From: Crotalaria pallida
Taxonomy: Eukaryota; Streptophyta; Magnoliopsida; Fabales; Fabaceae
DNA: 64,000 nucleotides
Reading direction: 5' to 3'
Assembly (NCBI GenBank): GCA_037953625.1
Contig: CM075649.1
Location: forward strand, 91,269,290-91,333,289
Shown here: positions 24,281 to 36,334 of the stretch, one piece after another
Position numbering within the stretch: the stretch's first letter is position 1
Layout of the letters: every line of letters begins with the position of its first letter
Program-made: the position numbers and the translations under genes
The notes under the pieces: model-generated
The model's input: only the letters and a program-made list of their open reading frames with translations
Database searches by the model: none
What the model was told of the DNA's origin: nothing

Positions 24281-24699
24281 CGAATTGGAGTAACATGCAA
24301 GGCGACACGTCTATCTCCACTCAAGGAAGGAAGAAATCGTGGCAATTTCTGGGTTAATTGGGTGATTACTCATCAAACGCACTAATCCCAATTTCTGAGT
24401 TCATCGTGTAACAGGTTACAAAGCCCTTCTAACCGGTTACAGGCTGATAAAATTCAAAAATTAATAATTTAATTACTCTTTCTTCAAAAACTCTTTTAAT
24501 ATTGCAATTAGGTCCCAACCCAAGGACTAAATTACAATATTCACATTTTTGTACAAAATAACCATATAAAAATATATCCTATATTTTTATACATAAAAAC
24601 ACATAATGTGCAAAAACTAAAACCTTTAAAATCAATTATAAAATAATTGTTATAATTAATTTCTTGGTTATTTGGGAGACGAAAATTAGGGGTGTTACA

Positions 24700-25768
24700 G
24701 ATGGCAACAAGAAATACCCGATAAGGCGAGCGGAAGCGTGGTGATGATGATGCTGTTGACGGTGCTGCTGAGGAGCAACTAAGGAGAGTAATGCTGATGA
24801 TGTTGCGGAGTAACAATCGAGGAGTAAGATGATGATGATGCTGCTGATCAATGATGCTGAGAAAGATGCTGAGCATGAGCTCATGAGAATGATGATAATG
24901 AGATGAAAGAGATTTGAGGCATGATGCCGTTGAGATTTTTGGGGAACGGATTGCGATTAGTGGTCGGGTTTCATTGAAGGGATGCACCAAGGATGAACCG
25001 ACTGTTAGAATTCAACCGCTAATTAAAACGCTAAAACCTTAAAAGACTTTAAAAGACATTTACAAACGCGGTGAGGCATGAGTGTCGTATCGAAGTAATG
25101 GAGAGGAAGGAACCATAACTATCTGCGGATACTTAGGAGGAGATTGCATTAGGGGAGGACGATGACGGTGAAACGTCAAGAAGTCTAGAGTACTTTCTAG
25201 GAAGAACAAACTCCACATGTGTTATACTAACATGGTAGGGACTGGGTCCAATGCCGTTGTAAGTTCTGCACCGGAACTAGAATTGTACTGTCGCCCCCTA
25301 GATTGCAAATCTAGAACACTGAGAGGGACTGGAACGGGGCATTTGAGATTGCCGCTGAGAGCGTGCGTTGATTATATGATATGAATTGAATTGATTTGAG
25401 GTTGTAGTCCTCCTGGTCTGGGACCAATTGATTGTGAGACAGTTGTCGTGCCCGCGTGGTAAGCCTGTACTCCTGTTTGCTTCCGACTAGGTTGGGTGGA
25501 TGACCGAGGAGATGTAGACGTGTGTGACTTCCTCAATGATGATGTTCCCCCATCATTGAGCGAACCGGAACGATAAAACTTAAAAGACTAAGGTGTATCA
25601 AAGAAAAGTACAGTAAAGATATCAAGCATTAAGCAAAATTAATAAGACAAGTTTGAGAAAAGATTCTTGGAATAATTATTAAATCTTGAGGCAACGATCG
25701 AAGAAAGAGTGGAAAAGTGTTTCGGAAAGGTTAAGAGAAATTGTGACGTAAGTGTAATGAATGATCTG
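24700..25768 (+). mobile_element. A-type LTR A2, second segment
   Basis: A2 continues after the family C insertion and runs to the insertion point of solo LTR A3. Its last five bases ATCTG are echoed by ATTTG at 31535-31539, a target-site duplication with one mismatch. Confidence 0.75.
24963..25575 (+). repeat. Structured conserved block, copy in A2
   Basis: H0 lies at 24963-25002 (GTCGG(G)TT pairs AACCGAC). H5 lies at 25262-25278 (AGTTCTG-CAC-CGGAACT). H1 lies at 25414-25426 (TGGTC-TGG-GACCA). H2 lies at 25532-25560 (CTCAATGATG, loop ATGTTCCCC, CATCATTGAG). Confidence 0.75.
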
Positions 25769-26239
25769 TGTAACACCCCGCATTTTTCCCACACGTGCGT
25801 AAACGATTTACGACAGAATAAACTTTAAGATTCTAATTTATAAGAGATTTTCAGAAAAGAATTTTACGTGAGAAAGAAATGAAGCATTGATTTTCAAGGA
25901 TTTTTATAAACAAAATATTTTTATAAATGTGAGGTGAAGAATTTTGCTGAGTTTGAAATGATTTGAATTATAAAGAATTAGTTGTGATTTTATTAAAAAG
26001 TGATTTTTATTTAAAGTGAAGTTTTTGAATTGTTAACTTGAAAAATTCGTAACTTTTTAACCGTAACTCGGATTTTTACAAACTTTATATCAAAACGATC
26101 GTCTTGAAACGTAGATTTTAAAAATGTAATTTTCAGATTTTTCTGGGTTGTTTTACAGGAATTTATTTTCAGAACAGTGAAATACGAGTTAAAGAATTAT
26201 GTTTTAAAGAAAATGAATTTATTGTTTTGGCATGAATTT

Positions 26240-26510
26240 TTATATGGTGTGTGTGTTTGATTTAATGTGTGTGTAATTTGTGATTGCATGAGATTGGTTG
26301 TAAATGTGATTAAATTGCATTAATATATGAATTAATAAATTAAAGTAAGTATGATTAGAAAATAAAAGAATGATAATTATGTATGCATGTGTGTGACATG
26401 TGTGTGAATGTGAGATTGCCACGGTTTGAGCTTTGCATGCATGTGAGTGTATGTGTCATATGTGTGTGTGTGTTTCTACGTGTGGGTGTGTGCATGTGTG
26501 ATAAGCTTAG
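26240..26510 (+). repeat. GT-rich tract upstream of the A3 leader
   Basis: Degenerate alternating TG/TA repeats, including a pure (GT) run near 26460-26471. A CA/GT-rich tract lies at the same relative place in the LARD-like LTRs (39355-39520, 46385-46550), in A0 (about 11480-11520) and, weaker, in A4 (32570-32620). Confidence 0.7.
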
Positions 26511-27288
26511 GAAGTAAGAAAACTAAGGAACCAAACTAGAAACCAAAACCAAACCAAATTGGAAGCAAAACCCCAACTAAGAGCAAACTACCCCTTAGCC
26601 CTAAAGTAACCCTAAGACCTAGCCCAATTCTCCTTGTCTCCTTGACTTTGGAGACCCTTAGCCATGCAAACTTTTGAGAGGACCACTTCGCCCTTTTTGG
26701 TTGTGGTTAGGCCGAATTGTACAAGGCCAATTTGGGAAATTGTGAACTTGCATACATATAGGAGTAAGCCTTGATCCACCTCCTCTCATCCATTGCATTT
26801 CCACCTTCAAAACACAAACACCACTCTAAAGGACTCATCAAACCTTTAGAAAGAAACAAGAAAAGAAATAGAGAAAGAGAGAGGGAGAGGGAACTGTGAG
26901 CATAGGAGGAAGGAGAAGGAAATCCAAACCTTAGATCAAGCCATCCTTTGAAGATCCAAGCATTAGGAGCTTGAAGAACCCACCCTCTTGCTAGGAAATT
27001 TGAAGAACAAGAGGAGAAATGTAATAGTTTAGTTTTCCTTTTTAGTTGTAGATTCCTTTTCATTTTCTTCTTGCATGCTTATTCTTATGATTTGTAAAGT
27101 AAATTTATGTGCTATTCTTTCTTGATCTTGAACTTTCATGGACAAAAAGTAAGTTGTAATATTTGTGACTCCATGTGCATGCTTCGGTTATGCTTTCTTT
27201 GTTAGATCTATGTATTTTTCTAACTCAAACTTAAAGATCCAAAGTTTTGTGTAAGAATTTGTAAAGCTTGACTTAAATCTTTCTTGCA

Positions 27289-27640
27289 TGTGTATTTTCC
27301 TTGTTCTAAATCATGATCTATGTATGTTTATGTGCTTATTTGACAAATTAATTTCATGATCTAAGTTTGTTTATGTATAAAGTGAAATGTCTTGGCTTGC
27401 ATGTCAAATTTTTGTGCTAAAACTATGATCTATATGCACTTCCATATTTATTTGATGAATAACTTCATGATCTAAACTTGAGTTGTGAAAAAGTTCAAGT
27501 TCCTTGTCTTGCATGTTAATCTTGTGATGATTTTATTTGGTCTAAAAAATGTGTGCATGTGATTATTTTTGTTTGATGCATGAAAAATATTTAGATCCTT
27601 AAATTTCATGATAATTTTTAAGAGAAAAATTGTGTTTTCT
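27289..27640 (+). repeat. Degenerate ~110-bp tandem modules in A3
   Basis: Modules start near 27290, 27398, 27509 and 27603, each with CTTGCATGT, a (T/C)(A/C)ATGATCTATG-type segment and CATGATCTAA. The last unit is shorter, as in A1 and A2. Confidence 0.65.
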
Positions 27641-30089
27641 TCTATGTATGAGTTTCGGTTTTTAAGAAAAGAATCAAGACTTGAAATGATTTTCAAGTTT
27701 AAGCATGCTTTGATTTAATGTTTAATTATGTGCATGTCTCATTTTTTTTAGAAGGGCCATTCAGCCAAGTTTTAAAAAATAAAAGGATCCTTGCTTTTTA
27801 TTTTATGAAAAGTTAATGCATGTGTGTTTTAAGCTTAGATCCAAAAATTTGTAGAATATGCATGTTGTTTTCATTAGATCTTTATTTTTGTTTTGAGAAA
27901 ATGATGAACTTGAATTTTATAAATATTACAATTGTTTGAAAAAGTTTACTTGAAAAACCTACATGTCTAGGTGTGAATGCATGACTTTTGTATGCCTAAA
28001 AAGTGAGTCAAAAAGGCCTTGTTTCATGCATGTTGAATTTCGGCCAACTAGGAGGAGTAGGAAACTAGAATTGTTTCTCAATATAGGATGCATACATGAT
28101 GAGGTATTTGAATTTAGGATTTCAAAGAGTGCATGCATGAAGTAAATTAAATCTAAAAAAAAAGAAAACAGTGCGATGGTTTAAATTGTGACTTTGTTTT
28201 ATAAATGAAATTAAAATTGCTAATTTTTCCATGGCATGATCACGGTTTTGGTCTTAAAATAAAGAAAATAATTTCGTAATGATATGTTTTCATGTGTGCA
28301 TTAAAATCTTGCAAAATTTATATGTGTAAAATTCGGTCCATGTATGTTTAAAGGGTAGGGAAATTATTTTCATGAAATGACCATGATGATAGCTATGTTT
28401 TTGGTGCATGATGCTGTGTACGTGTGAAAATGATGTGTGTCTTTCCTTTGGTCTTTTAAATTTTAAGAAATAAAAATGAATAAGTCCATTTGATTCTGCG
28501 AATAGATGTTGTAAAGTTGATTTAATGAATTTTTTTGTATTAAAATTTTTTTATAATTAGAAAATTGGTTAATCCTGAGTATGATCCGGTTTTGTGAGTT
28601 AATTAAATGATTAAGTCTAAATTATTTTCTAAAAGAGTAATTTAATTAATTTAATTTAGATTATAATTTAATTGATGATTTTAAATGATTTAAAATATGA
28701 CTCCTGTCTGTGTGCTTGGGTATGCTTTGAATGCTTTGTGATGTGTATGTGATTGCTCTTTGTGCTGCTTGGATGTATTAGAATTGTTTTGGGATACTGT
28801 TTGTGAGTTTAGCTGTGAAAAATGTTTTATTTGAAAAGAATGATTTAAACAACTTAAATTAATTTGAAATCCTTAATTGATCAGTGTTTAATGATATTGT
28901 GAAGATTTGAAATTAAATAAATCAATTGATTGGTTTTGAAGTTTTATTTTCTTGAATTCTGTATCTGATTTAATAAAGATTTTTAAAGAATTGTTTTTCC
29001 TTCAATGTTTAGAGAAAATGATTTTAACCCTAAGTGTTTTAAACCAAGAGAAATAGATTCTGTTTTGGAAAAGGAATTGTTTTAAGAAGTTTTTCTTGGA
29101 AACATTTTATAAAAAGAATGATTTGGGATTTAAAGTCTTTTGGATATTGGCAATGTGCTTTTTAAAAGGAAATTATTTCAAAGTACTTTTAAAACAAACT
29201 TGAGAATTCACGTAAATCGTTTCTAACGCGCGGGGAAAAATGTCTAGTTCGGGTATCGGACGCGGAGGAAGCGTGGCAAAGATAACGACTGGAAATCTTA
29301 GAGAGTCTTTGGATGTGTCGTCATCCAGGTGAGTGAGAGTGCGGTGATCCCGTAACGTGGTTGCTCGTAATTCAAGTAGACGGATTACGGGAGTACTGCG
29401 AGTTAGGCAATGCATATATTCGTGCTAAATGTTTATTTATTATACATACTTCATTTTATTGAGAATTGTTTGATTGTGTTTGAATAGTGAAATAGTGATA
29501 ATCATGAAAGTAATGAGAACATTGAAAAGAGAAAAAGAGAAACAAATAAGAAGCATGTGAAATGATTAAGAAAGAAATAAGCGATGAGTTGAGAATGATT
29601 GAGGAAGAGGTAAAGTGTGATGAGAATGGAACGCAAAAGAGATAAAGATTGAAAGAAAGAGAATTGATATTTGAGTGGAAAGAGTTGAGGTTTGAAAGAG
29701 AAAGAGGTTGTGAAATTAAGATATGGTTGAATGGTGATGTGATTCCTCGTTCACGTTTTTGGGAAGAAGCTTAGTGTTGAGTTGAGCTTGCTCCTCCATT
29801 AACACTCACCCAAAAATGTGGTTTTTGAAAAAAAAAGGTTTTGAAAAGAGATTTTGAAAGAGCTTTTGAGAAAATGGAATTTTGTGAAAGTTTTTGGAAA
29901 GATCAAGTTTTGTGAAACCGTGTTTTCGAAAAGTTTTGCGAAAGATGTTTTGGAAAGACGAGGAAAATTTGTTGATGCTGTGAATGAGAATTATGTTGAG
30001 AATGAGCATGAGTTGGTGATAATGAGACGAGAAAGTGATTTGAGGCTTGAGGCCATTTGAGATTTAGGGGGAATAGTTTGTGATTAGTG

Positions 30090-30680
30090 GTCGGGCTTCG
30101 TTGAAGGGATGCACCAAGGACGAGCCGACTGTTAGGAATAAGCCGCTAATTAAAGCTCTGAAACTTTAAAAGACATTTATAAACGCGATGAGGTATGAGT
30201 GTCGTATCGAAGTAGTGGAGAGGAAGGAACGATAAGTATCTGCGGATACTTAGGACGAGATTGCATGAGGGGAGGACGATGACGGTGACACGTCAAGAAG
30301 TCTAGACTACTTTCTAGGCAGAACAACTCCACAAGTGGCATACTAACGTGGTGGGGACTGGGTCTAATGCCGTGGCACGTTCTGCACCAGAACTAGAATT
30401 GTACTGTCGCCCCCTTGATTGCAAATCGACAACAGTGAGAGGGACTGGAACGGGGAATTTGTGATTGCCGCTGAGAGCGTGCATTGTTATTATTATGATT
30501 ATGATTTGACGCCTGGCCTCCTGGTCTGGGACCATTTATGTGTTGTGACAGCTGTCGTGCCCGCATGGTAAAGGTCCTGTACTCCTGTTTGCTTCCGACT
30601 AGGTTGGGTGGTTGATCGAGGAGATGTAGACGTGTGTGAGCTCAATGATGTTTTCCCCCATCATTGACGCTAATCGAAAT
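30090..30680 (+). repeat. Structured conserved block, copy in A3
   Basis: H0 lies at 30090-30129 (GTCGG(G)CT pairs AGCCGAC). H3 lies at 30233-30252 (TAAGTATC-TGCG-GATACTTA). H5 lies at 30379-30393 (GTTCTG-CAC-CAGAAC). H1 lies at 30522-30534. H2 lies at 30642-30667 (TCAATGATG, loop ttttcccc, CATCATTGA). This is the clearest copy. Confidence 0.8.
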
Positions 30681-31038
30681 AATAAAACTTAAAAGACAAA
30701 GATGTTTCAAAGAAAAGTATAATAAAGCATTAAGCATCGAATAAGATTTACAAAATGAGTAAATTCTGGAATTAAGTATTAAGTGTGGAAATTATGAGGA
30801 AAGAAGGATTGAGGAAAGCGGTGAAAGTTCATGAGAAAGAAGTTTGGAATGTGAACCCGAATAATGTAATGGTGATGATGATGATGTTTATATTATTGTT
30901 GTGATTCATGCTATGTGTATAACTTGGTAGATGCATTTTTGTTGATGATAATTGCATTCTCTAGTATTTTGTTTTAGTTATATAGTTATGTCTTATCCTC
31001 TGTCCCTTTCTACTCCGAGACCGCAAGGTCAACCCGTT

Positions 31039-31053
31039 AGTGTTCGGAACACT
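31039..31053 (+). repeat. Palindrome AGTGTTC-G-GAACACT (H4)
   Basis: A perfect 15-base palindrome just before CTGACTCTCTCCTACC near the 3' end of A3. An identical copy lies at 31757-31771 in A2. Confidence 0.7.
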
Positions 31054-31534
31054 GACTCTCTCCTACCATGTTGTCGTATTGGCACTTGCTGATATTGCAA
31101 CTGGTAGATGGCGCAGCGGAAGCGTGGTGGACGTCATCGACCAAGGCCGGAGTTAGACGACAAATGCTAGGAAGCATGACTAGAAGCTAGGAATCCCCTG
31201 GAAGAATGTATTCTAATGTAAGTTTCTTAGTTCCCTAGCTCGATCATACTGTACCCCGGCAACAGTTTTATTTGACACTGATTATTTGAGACAATTAAAT
31301 GGGCCAAGTTTAAATGAAGTTTTGAAAACGGGTTTCAAAGTGCGGTGTCTTGTGACATCTCGGTTTGAAACTTGAAAGAGTTTATGTAACGTGAGAACAC
31401 GAGTTTTAATAGTAACTATGTTTTAAAGGTCTGTGTGTCCTCACTTTCACGTAACACTTGTTTAAAAAAAAAAATTGCCCTAATTTTCACTACTTTGGAT
31501 TTAAGTTTTCAAGTTGCCGAATCGGGGTGTTACA

Positions 31535-32406
31535 ATTTGGCTATGAGTGATGATATTTATATGTTTGGAACATTATGATATGCTTTGTTATATGTGATTC
31601 ATATATGCTATGTGTATGTCATGTTATATATGTTGATGATAATATGTTTGCATTATGATAAATGTCTATGTTATGCTGTTTTAGTTGCATTGTTCTGTTG
31701 TGTTACCTGTCTTTCTTTCTATTGAATCTACCCTGAGACCGCATGGTCAACCCGTTAGTGTTCGGAACACTGACTCTCTCCTACCATGTTGTCGTATCGG
31801 CAATTGCTGATATTGCAACTGGTAGATGGCGTAACGTGTAGCGATCTACCTGTGTCCCCTGCAAGGAAGAGCATAGAAGTTGTCCCTGTAGATGGTATAT
31901 GGAATGGCTTTTAGATTGAGAGAAGAAGGAAGACAAGCACGAGACGACTCAATGGACAAGATTCCGGAGGCAGCAGACGAGGACGACCCTACTTGCAATT
32001 GGGGAGCTGGAATCTGCCAGGACCGGGAGTTAGGCGACAAGTCTTAGGGAGTATGACTAGAGGCTAGGTATTTCCCCTCAGAGCACTGTACTCCATTGTA
32101 AGTTCTTAGTTGCCATAGCCTATCATACTGTACCCCGGCTAAAGTTTTATTAAGCATGGATGTTTTGAAAATAAGTAAACGAGCTGTGTTTTAAATGATG
32201 TTTTGAAAACGAGTTTCAAAGTGTGGTGTCTTGTGACATCTCGGTTTGGAACTTGAAAGGTTTCATGAGAACATGAGTTTTAATTGTAACTATGTTTTGA
32301 AAACCTAAATGTTCTCATGTAACACATGTAAAAAAAATGGCCCTAATTTTCACTATATTTAATTTAAGAAATGGAAGTTTTCAAGTTGTCGAATCGGGGT
32401 GTTACA
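31535..32406 (+). mobile_element. A-type LTR A2, third (terminal) segment
   Basis: It resumes after the A3 insertion and ends CGAATCGGGGTGTTACA. It is an independent copy of the last 0.7-0.9 kb of the LTR: ACCCGTTAGTGTTCGG, CTCTCCTACCATGTTGTCG, ACTGTACCCCGGC and the end sequence all match A3 with differences. Confidence 0.8.
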
Positions 32407-33852
32407 TAGCTCTTATAATTTTCTGGGTTGATTTACGAAAATTATTCCTTTGGTCTATGTAATACGAATTTTGAAGGCAATTACAGGAAAAATGGTTTTT
32501 GATTTCTAATGAACTTTTCCTTTTGAGTATTTCTTTTATATATGAAAAGATGATTTTAGAAAGTGAAAATGCAATGTGTATGTATATTCATGTGTATGTG
32601 TTGTGTGATGCATGAATTATAAAATAAATAAGAATAAAGTAACATATCTTTAAGAAATTGATGTGATGCATGATTGGATTTGTTTCCCTAATTTACTCTT
32701 GATTGTCTACCACTTAATTACTATTCACATGCAATTTTTTGTGAAGGCAAAATTTCCCCTCAACCCAACACACATAGCACCAAATTCTTAGGGTTAGAAT
32801 TGGAAAAGGGAAGTTTCTTATAAATAGCCTCTTGGTCCCTTATTTTCTTTTCATTCATTGTTCACTCCCAAACACACTTGGTGTTAGAGCATCATCAAGC
32901 TCAACACCCTTAGAGAAAAAGAGAAGAGAACCGTGAGGGAGAAGAGGAAAGGAAGGAGGAAAAGCTTGAGGTCCTTAGCCATTTTCTTTGTTCCTCCATA
33001 GGTATCGATCTCAAGCTTATGATTCTTCTTCATTTCCATTTTCTTTTTCGTTTTCATGAAGCTTCAAACTAGAGTTTTGATTGATCAAAGCTTTTGCATG
33101 TTGTTTTTTAAGCTTTTCCTTGTTTTTCTACACCTATTTCCATTTGGATCTAAGAGTGAAATCAGAAAAATGAACATGCATCCACAAGGATGATGCTCAC
33201 AGTTTTGGCCCATTCTTGGTTCAAATGTTTTTGATCTTTGATTTGCAATTTTATGATTGATGCTGAGTTGATCTATGGTGTTCTAAACTATGAGTTGTTG
33301 ATTTGCACAAATCTTTCATATTTTTCTTTTGCATGTCACGGTTAAAGTTTGATTTGAGGAAAAAATTATTTTTGTTCTCACTTGCATGTAAAGATCTTGG
33401 CTTGAAAATGAGAGATTGATTATGTTTGAGAACATGATGTTCAATTCGGTTTTTAAAGGATTTTGTGCTAAGGATTTTTTTTTCTTGTTTGATTCGGTTT
33501 TGGTATGTATGTAAAGGAAATTATTTTTAGCAAGAGTGTTTAACTTAAAGCATGAAACTTTTGATAAAATGAATTCATTTTCTTTATGTATGTTTCGGTG
33601 ATGGCTTAAATCTTTAGAGATGAATTTTGCTTGGAGTATTTGATACATGCATGTAAAGATCTAGTGAAAAGGAGTAAGCTTTGATGTTAGTTTTGATTTT
33701 ACTCTTAAAGCCTTGATTTTGATTCTTGAGTTTTAATGCATGTGTGATTTTTCTTGAGATCTACTAATTTTAAGTTTGTGCATGACAAGATCTAGGTTAG
33801 TTTAATTCGATTCTTGATTTTTAGTTTAAAAGGCTTGATTTTTATTTATAGA
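32407..33852 (+). mobile_element. A-type LTR A4, first segment
   Basis: It picks up at a position equal to about 26135 in A3 (TTTTCTGGGTTG), so the first 0.35 kb of A4 is missing here, presumably displaced by the A2 insertion. It ends at the target site of the LARD-like element (ATAGA, 33848-33852). A TATA box lies at 32819-32827, followed by a leader. No gene. Confidence 0.75.
32819..32827 (+). promoter_or_regulatory. Candidate TATA box of LTR A4
   Basis: TATAAATAG followed by CC and, downstream, a leader with AGAGAAAAAGAGAAGAGAACCGTGAGG. The same TATA and leader arrangement is seen, reversed, in the LARD-like LTRs. Confidence 0.6.
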
Positions 33853-34165
33853 TGTAACAGCCCGATTTTCACCTCCCGAAAACCAATCATCATTTATTTA
33901 AAAAGTTGCCAAAAATGAGGCCATTTTTTTAAAACGTTTTTGCAAAGCGGTTGGTGCATGCTAGCGTCCTTTCCTGAAAACCGGGTTGTTACGTAAAACC
34001 TTTACGCATCTCCCCTTTTCATTTTCTTCAAAAACGATTTCACATTTCTTGTCAAAATAAAAGTCGATCAGTTTTACAAAATAAAAGTAGGGCATAATTA
34101 CAGCAGTGGTACTTGGCTAAGATAATCCTTGACTCACACACTCACAACGACTTAAACTAATTACC

Positions 34166-34600
34166 CTACCTCTGACTCTTCCTAATAAAAACTATAGGGT
34201 GTAACTCATGGTCCTCCTTCTTGCGTCCTTGCTTGACTCCAGAAGACGAAGCCATCCTAGTTGCTGATGGTCCACCATTCTTTGGCACCCACTGCATCCT
34301 GACTGGAGCAGAAGAAATCCTCTGAGCTTCACATCGTACCTTCTCTTCGTAATCTCTGTAGCCACGGACAGAAACTTGTCCCAAAAGCGGTCCTAAGTTA
34401 GCTCCGCAAAGGCGATGCTCTGGATCCGAAATCACGATCTGAGAGTCTCCAATCCACACCCAACCTGATGGGGTACACTTCCAGCCACATCCATGTCTAG
34501 TCCATGTTGCAATCTCCATGCGATACTCCATCTGCACGTTGGAGTACCAGAAACGCCGATATGCCAACGGGCAGGAGAGAGTTAGCGAACCGAACGACAA
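34166..34600 (-). CDS. ORF inside LARD-like 3' LTR, unknown basic protein
   Basis: 144 codons starting MSFGSLTLSC. The middle (GWVWIGDSQIVISDPEHRL, GQVSVRGYRDYE) resembles the ORF in LTR A0 (7829-8395) although the DNA around it has diverged. The C-terminal half differs (basic, no acidic tail). In the 5' LTR the same frame is broken by a one-base difference near 41628, leaving only 107 codons (41319-41642). No domain is recognised, and coding status is uncertain. Confidence 0.3.
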   Translation of the reverse strand: MSFGSLTLSCPLAYRRFWYSNVQMEYRMEIATWTRHGCGWKCTPSGWVWIGDSQIVISDPEHRLCGANLGPLLGQVSVRGYRDYEEKVRCEAQRISSAPVRMQWVPKNGGPSATRMASSSGVKQGRKKEDHELHPIVFIRKSQR

Positions 34601-34930
34601 GTCGTCGACGTTGTGGATTTACCGCAGGCGGAATATCAAGACAACACACACAATACAAACAAAGCACACCACACAGCACTCAAGCATGACAACATTATAT
34701 CATTACCATTCTTTATCATCTTTTATTTCTCAATTCCTTTCTCATCTACAATATCCAAACCTTCACTTCTATTCTTTCCTTTCTCAAGGGGGAGGGGGGG
34801 TCTCATCATTTCCCTTCACACTTCAAGGGTTTCCATCACTTGTCCAACTTTACCTTCTCATCATCAAAACTTCATAAACTTTACTTTTCTTAATTATAAA
34901 TCTTTTCTTAAGAAGTCTTATCAAATTACA

Positions 34931-35393
34931 ACCATCGATGATTAAGGGGGATTAAAGAATCATCGAGGTACGCGTCCGTTCGTAGTTAGCACTCACGCTT
35001 CCAGTCTACATCTCCTCGGCCATCCATCCACCTAGTCGAAAGCAAACAGGAGTACAGAACCTTTACCGTGAGGGCACGACAGCTGTCACACAACAAATGG
35101 TCCCAGACCAGGAGGTCTCAGCCTCAAATCATAACCACGTTAGTGCGCCACTTGTGGAGTTCGTTCTGCCTAGAAAAGTACTCTAGACTTCTTGACGTTT
35201 CACCGTCATCGTCCTCCCCTAATGCAATCTCCTCCTAAGTATCTGAAGATACCTATGGTTCCTTCCTCTCCACTACTTCGGGTTAACTCTCATTCCTCAC
35301 CGCGTTCGCTGTTAATGTCTTTTAAAAGCTTTTATCTTTTGTTAACCTAATGGTCAGCTCACTCTTCGTGCATCCCTTCAATGAGTCCTGACC
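34931..35393 (-). repeat. Structured conserved block, copy in LARD-like 3' LTR
   Basis: H2 lies at 34935-34966 (TCGATGATT pairs AATCATCGA across a G-rich loop on the plus strand). GACAGCTGTC lies at 35078-35087. H1 lies at 35098-35110 (TGGTC-CCA-GACCA). H0 lies at 35352-35393 (GGTCAG pairs CTGACC, loop carrying GTGCATCCCTTC). The middle of the block is missing because of the 163-base deletion. Confidence 0.75.
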
Positions 35394-36334
35394 ACTATCT
35401 TTGCATCACTTTTCCTTTCACGGCTCAAACTTGGCACAGAGCGGGATCACAATCACAACTTGAATCTCATCACAAAACTTTTCCCCAGACAACCTTTCCT
35501 TAACATCTCTTTTCATAAACTTCCAAAATCTCACTTCACAATTCCTCTTCAAACACTCTTTCAAAACTTCAAATCATAAATCCTTTTCTAACATTTCATT
35601 TCATAAATCTTTTTCAAAAATCTCCTTTCGAAACTTATTTAAAAAAAATAATTTCCTTTCGAATCCTTTTTCAAAACCTCTTTTCACAATCACTTTTAGA
35701 AAATCAATGTTGGGAAATTTTTTTCTCATTTTGTGAACCCCTTCAAAAATACATTTTGTAAACTCTTTTCAAAAATCTCATTTTGGGAATCCCTTTCAAA
35801 ATACATTTTCAAAAACTTATTTTCAAAAATTTCAGTTTGTAAACTCTTTTCAAAAAAATCCTTTTCAAATGTTCTTTCCAAAAAAACTTTCTCTTCTTGA
35901 GAACTAATGGAGGAGCAAGCTCAACTCAACATCAGTCTCAATCCAAGAAAACAAATCAAAGAATCAAGTTTCCACCCTCATCAACTCTGCACTTCACATA
36001 ACCTCATTACATCTTTACCATTCTCATCTCATCATCTCTTCTCAATCATTATCTCAAACCTCTTATCATTATCTCCACTCTCAATGTCTTATCACGCTCA
36101 GGCTGCCTTACTTCACAAGGACTTAAGCCACACAAGGGTTATCTCTTCTCTTGGTGTCTTTTAATTCTCATCTCTTTTATTATCGTTATCAATTATTTCT
36201 CGTTATCACAAACTTAACTATATATATATAATATCAGCAAGCATAAATAAACAAAACATAAACAAGACATCATCACACATCACACACAACAATGTGGTCT
36301 TTGTCCTCCTCGTATAAGTGGCCACACATAGCAA

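Larger units (their letters stand above)
21392..24699 (-). mobile_element. Family C solo LTR, 3.3 kb, TSD GATGG
   Basis: The termini are TGTAACACTCC and GGGGTGTTACA, with perfect five-base duplications GATGG at 21387-21391 and 24700-24704. There is no primer site or interior. Minus orientation is inferred from a TATA box read on the minus strand (24271-24280) with a leader rich in AGGGTTTG words after it. The LTR holds an array of covarying palindromes (22099-22751) and several TAACCGGTTA palindromes (22956-22965, 22976-22985, about 23183-23192, about 23353-23363, about 24440-24447). Small ORFs in it have no support. Confidence 0.85.
25769..31534 (+). mobile_element. Complete A-type solo LTR A3, 5.8 kb
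   Basis: It starts TGTAACACCCCGCATTTTTCCC and ends CGAATCGGGGTGTTACA, with flanking ATCTG/ATTTG. No primer site, gag or polypurine tract adjoins either end, so it is a solo LTR. It gives the reference order for the family: GT-rich tract (26240-26510), leader (26800-27080), 110-bp modules (27290-27640), structured block (30090-30680), AGTGTTC-G-GAACACT palindrome (31039-31053), a CTCTCTCCTACCATGTTG motif, and the end. No credible ORF. Confidence 0.85.

Noticed and set aside
34497..34945. Plus-strand ORFs in the LARD-like LTRs (34504-34945, 41656-42095, 35907-36164, 43211-43519, 38866-39213, 45897-46244)
   Set aside because: They are antisense to the element, low-complexity (His/Ser/Leu-rich from CA/CT-rich DNA), and their frames differ between the two LTRs.
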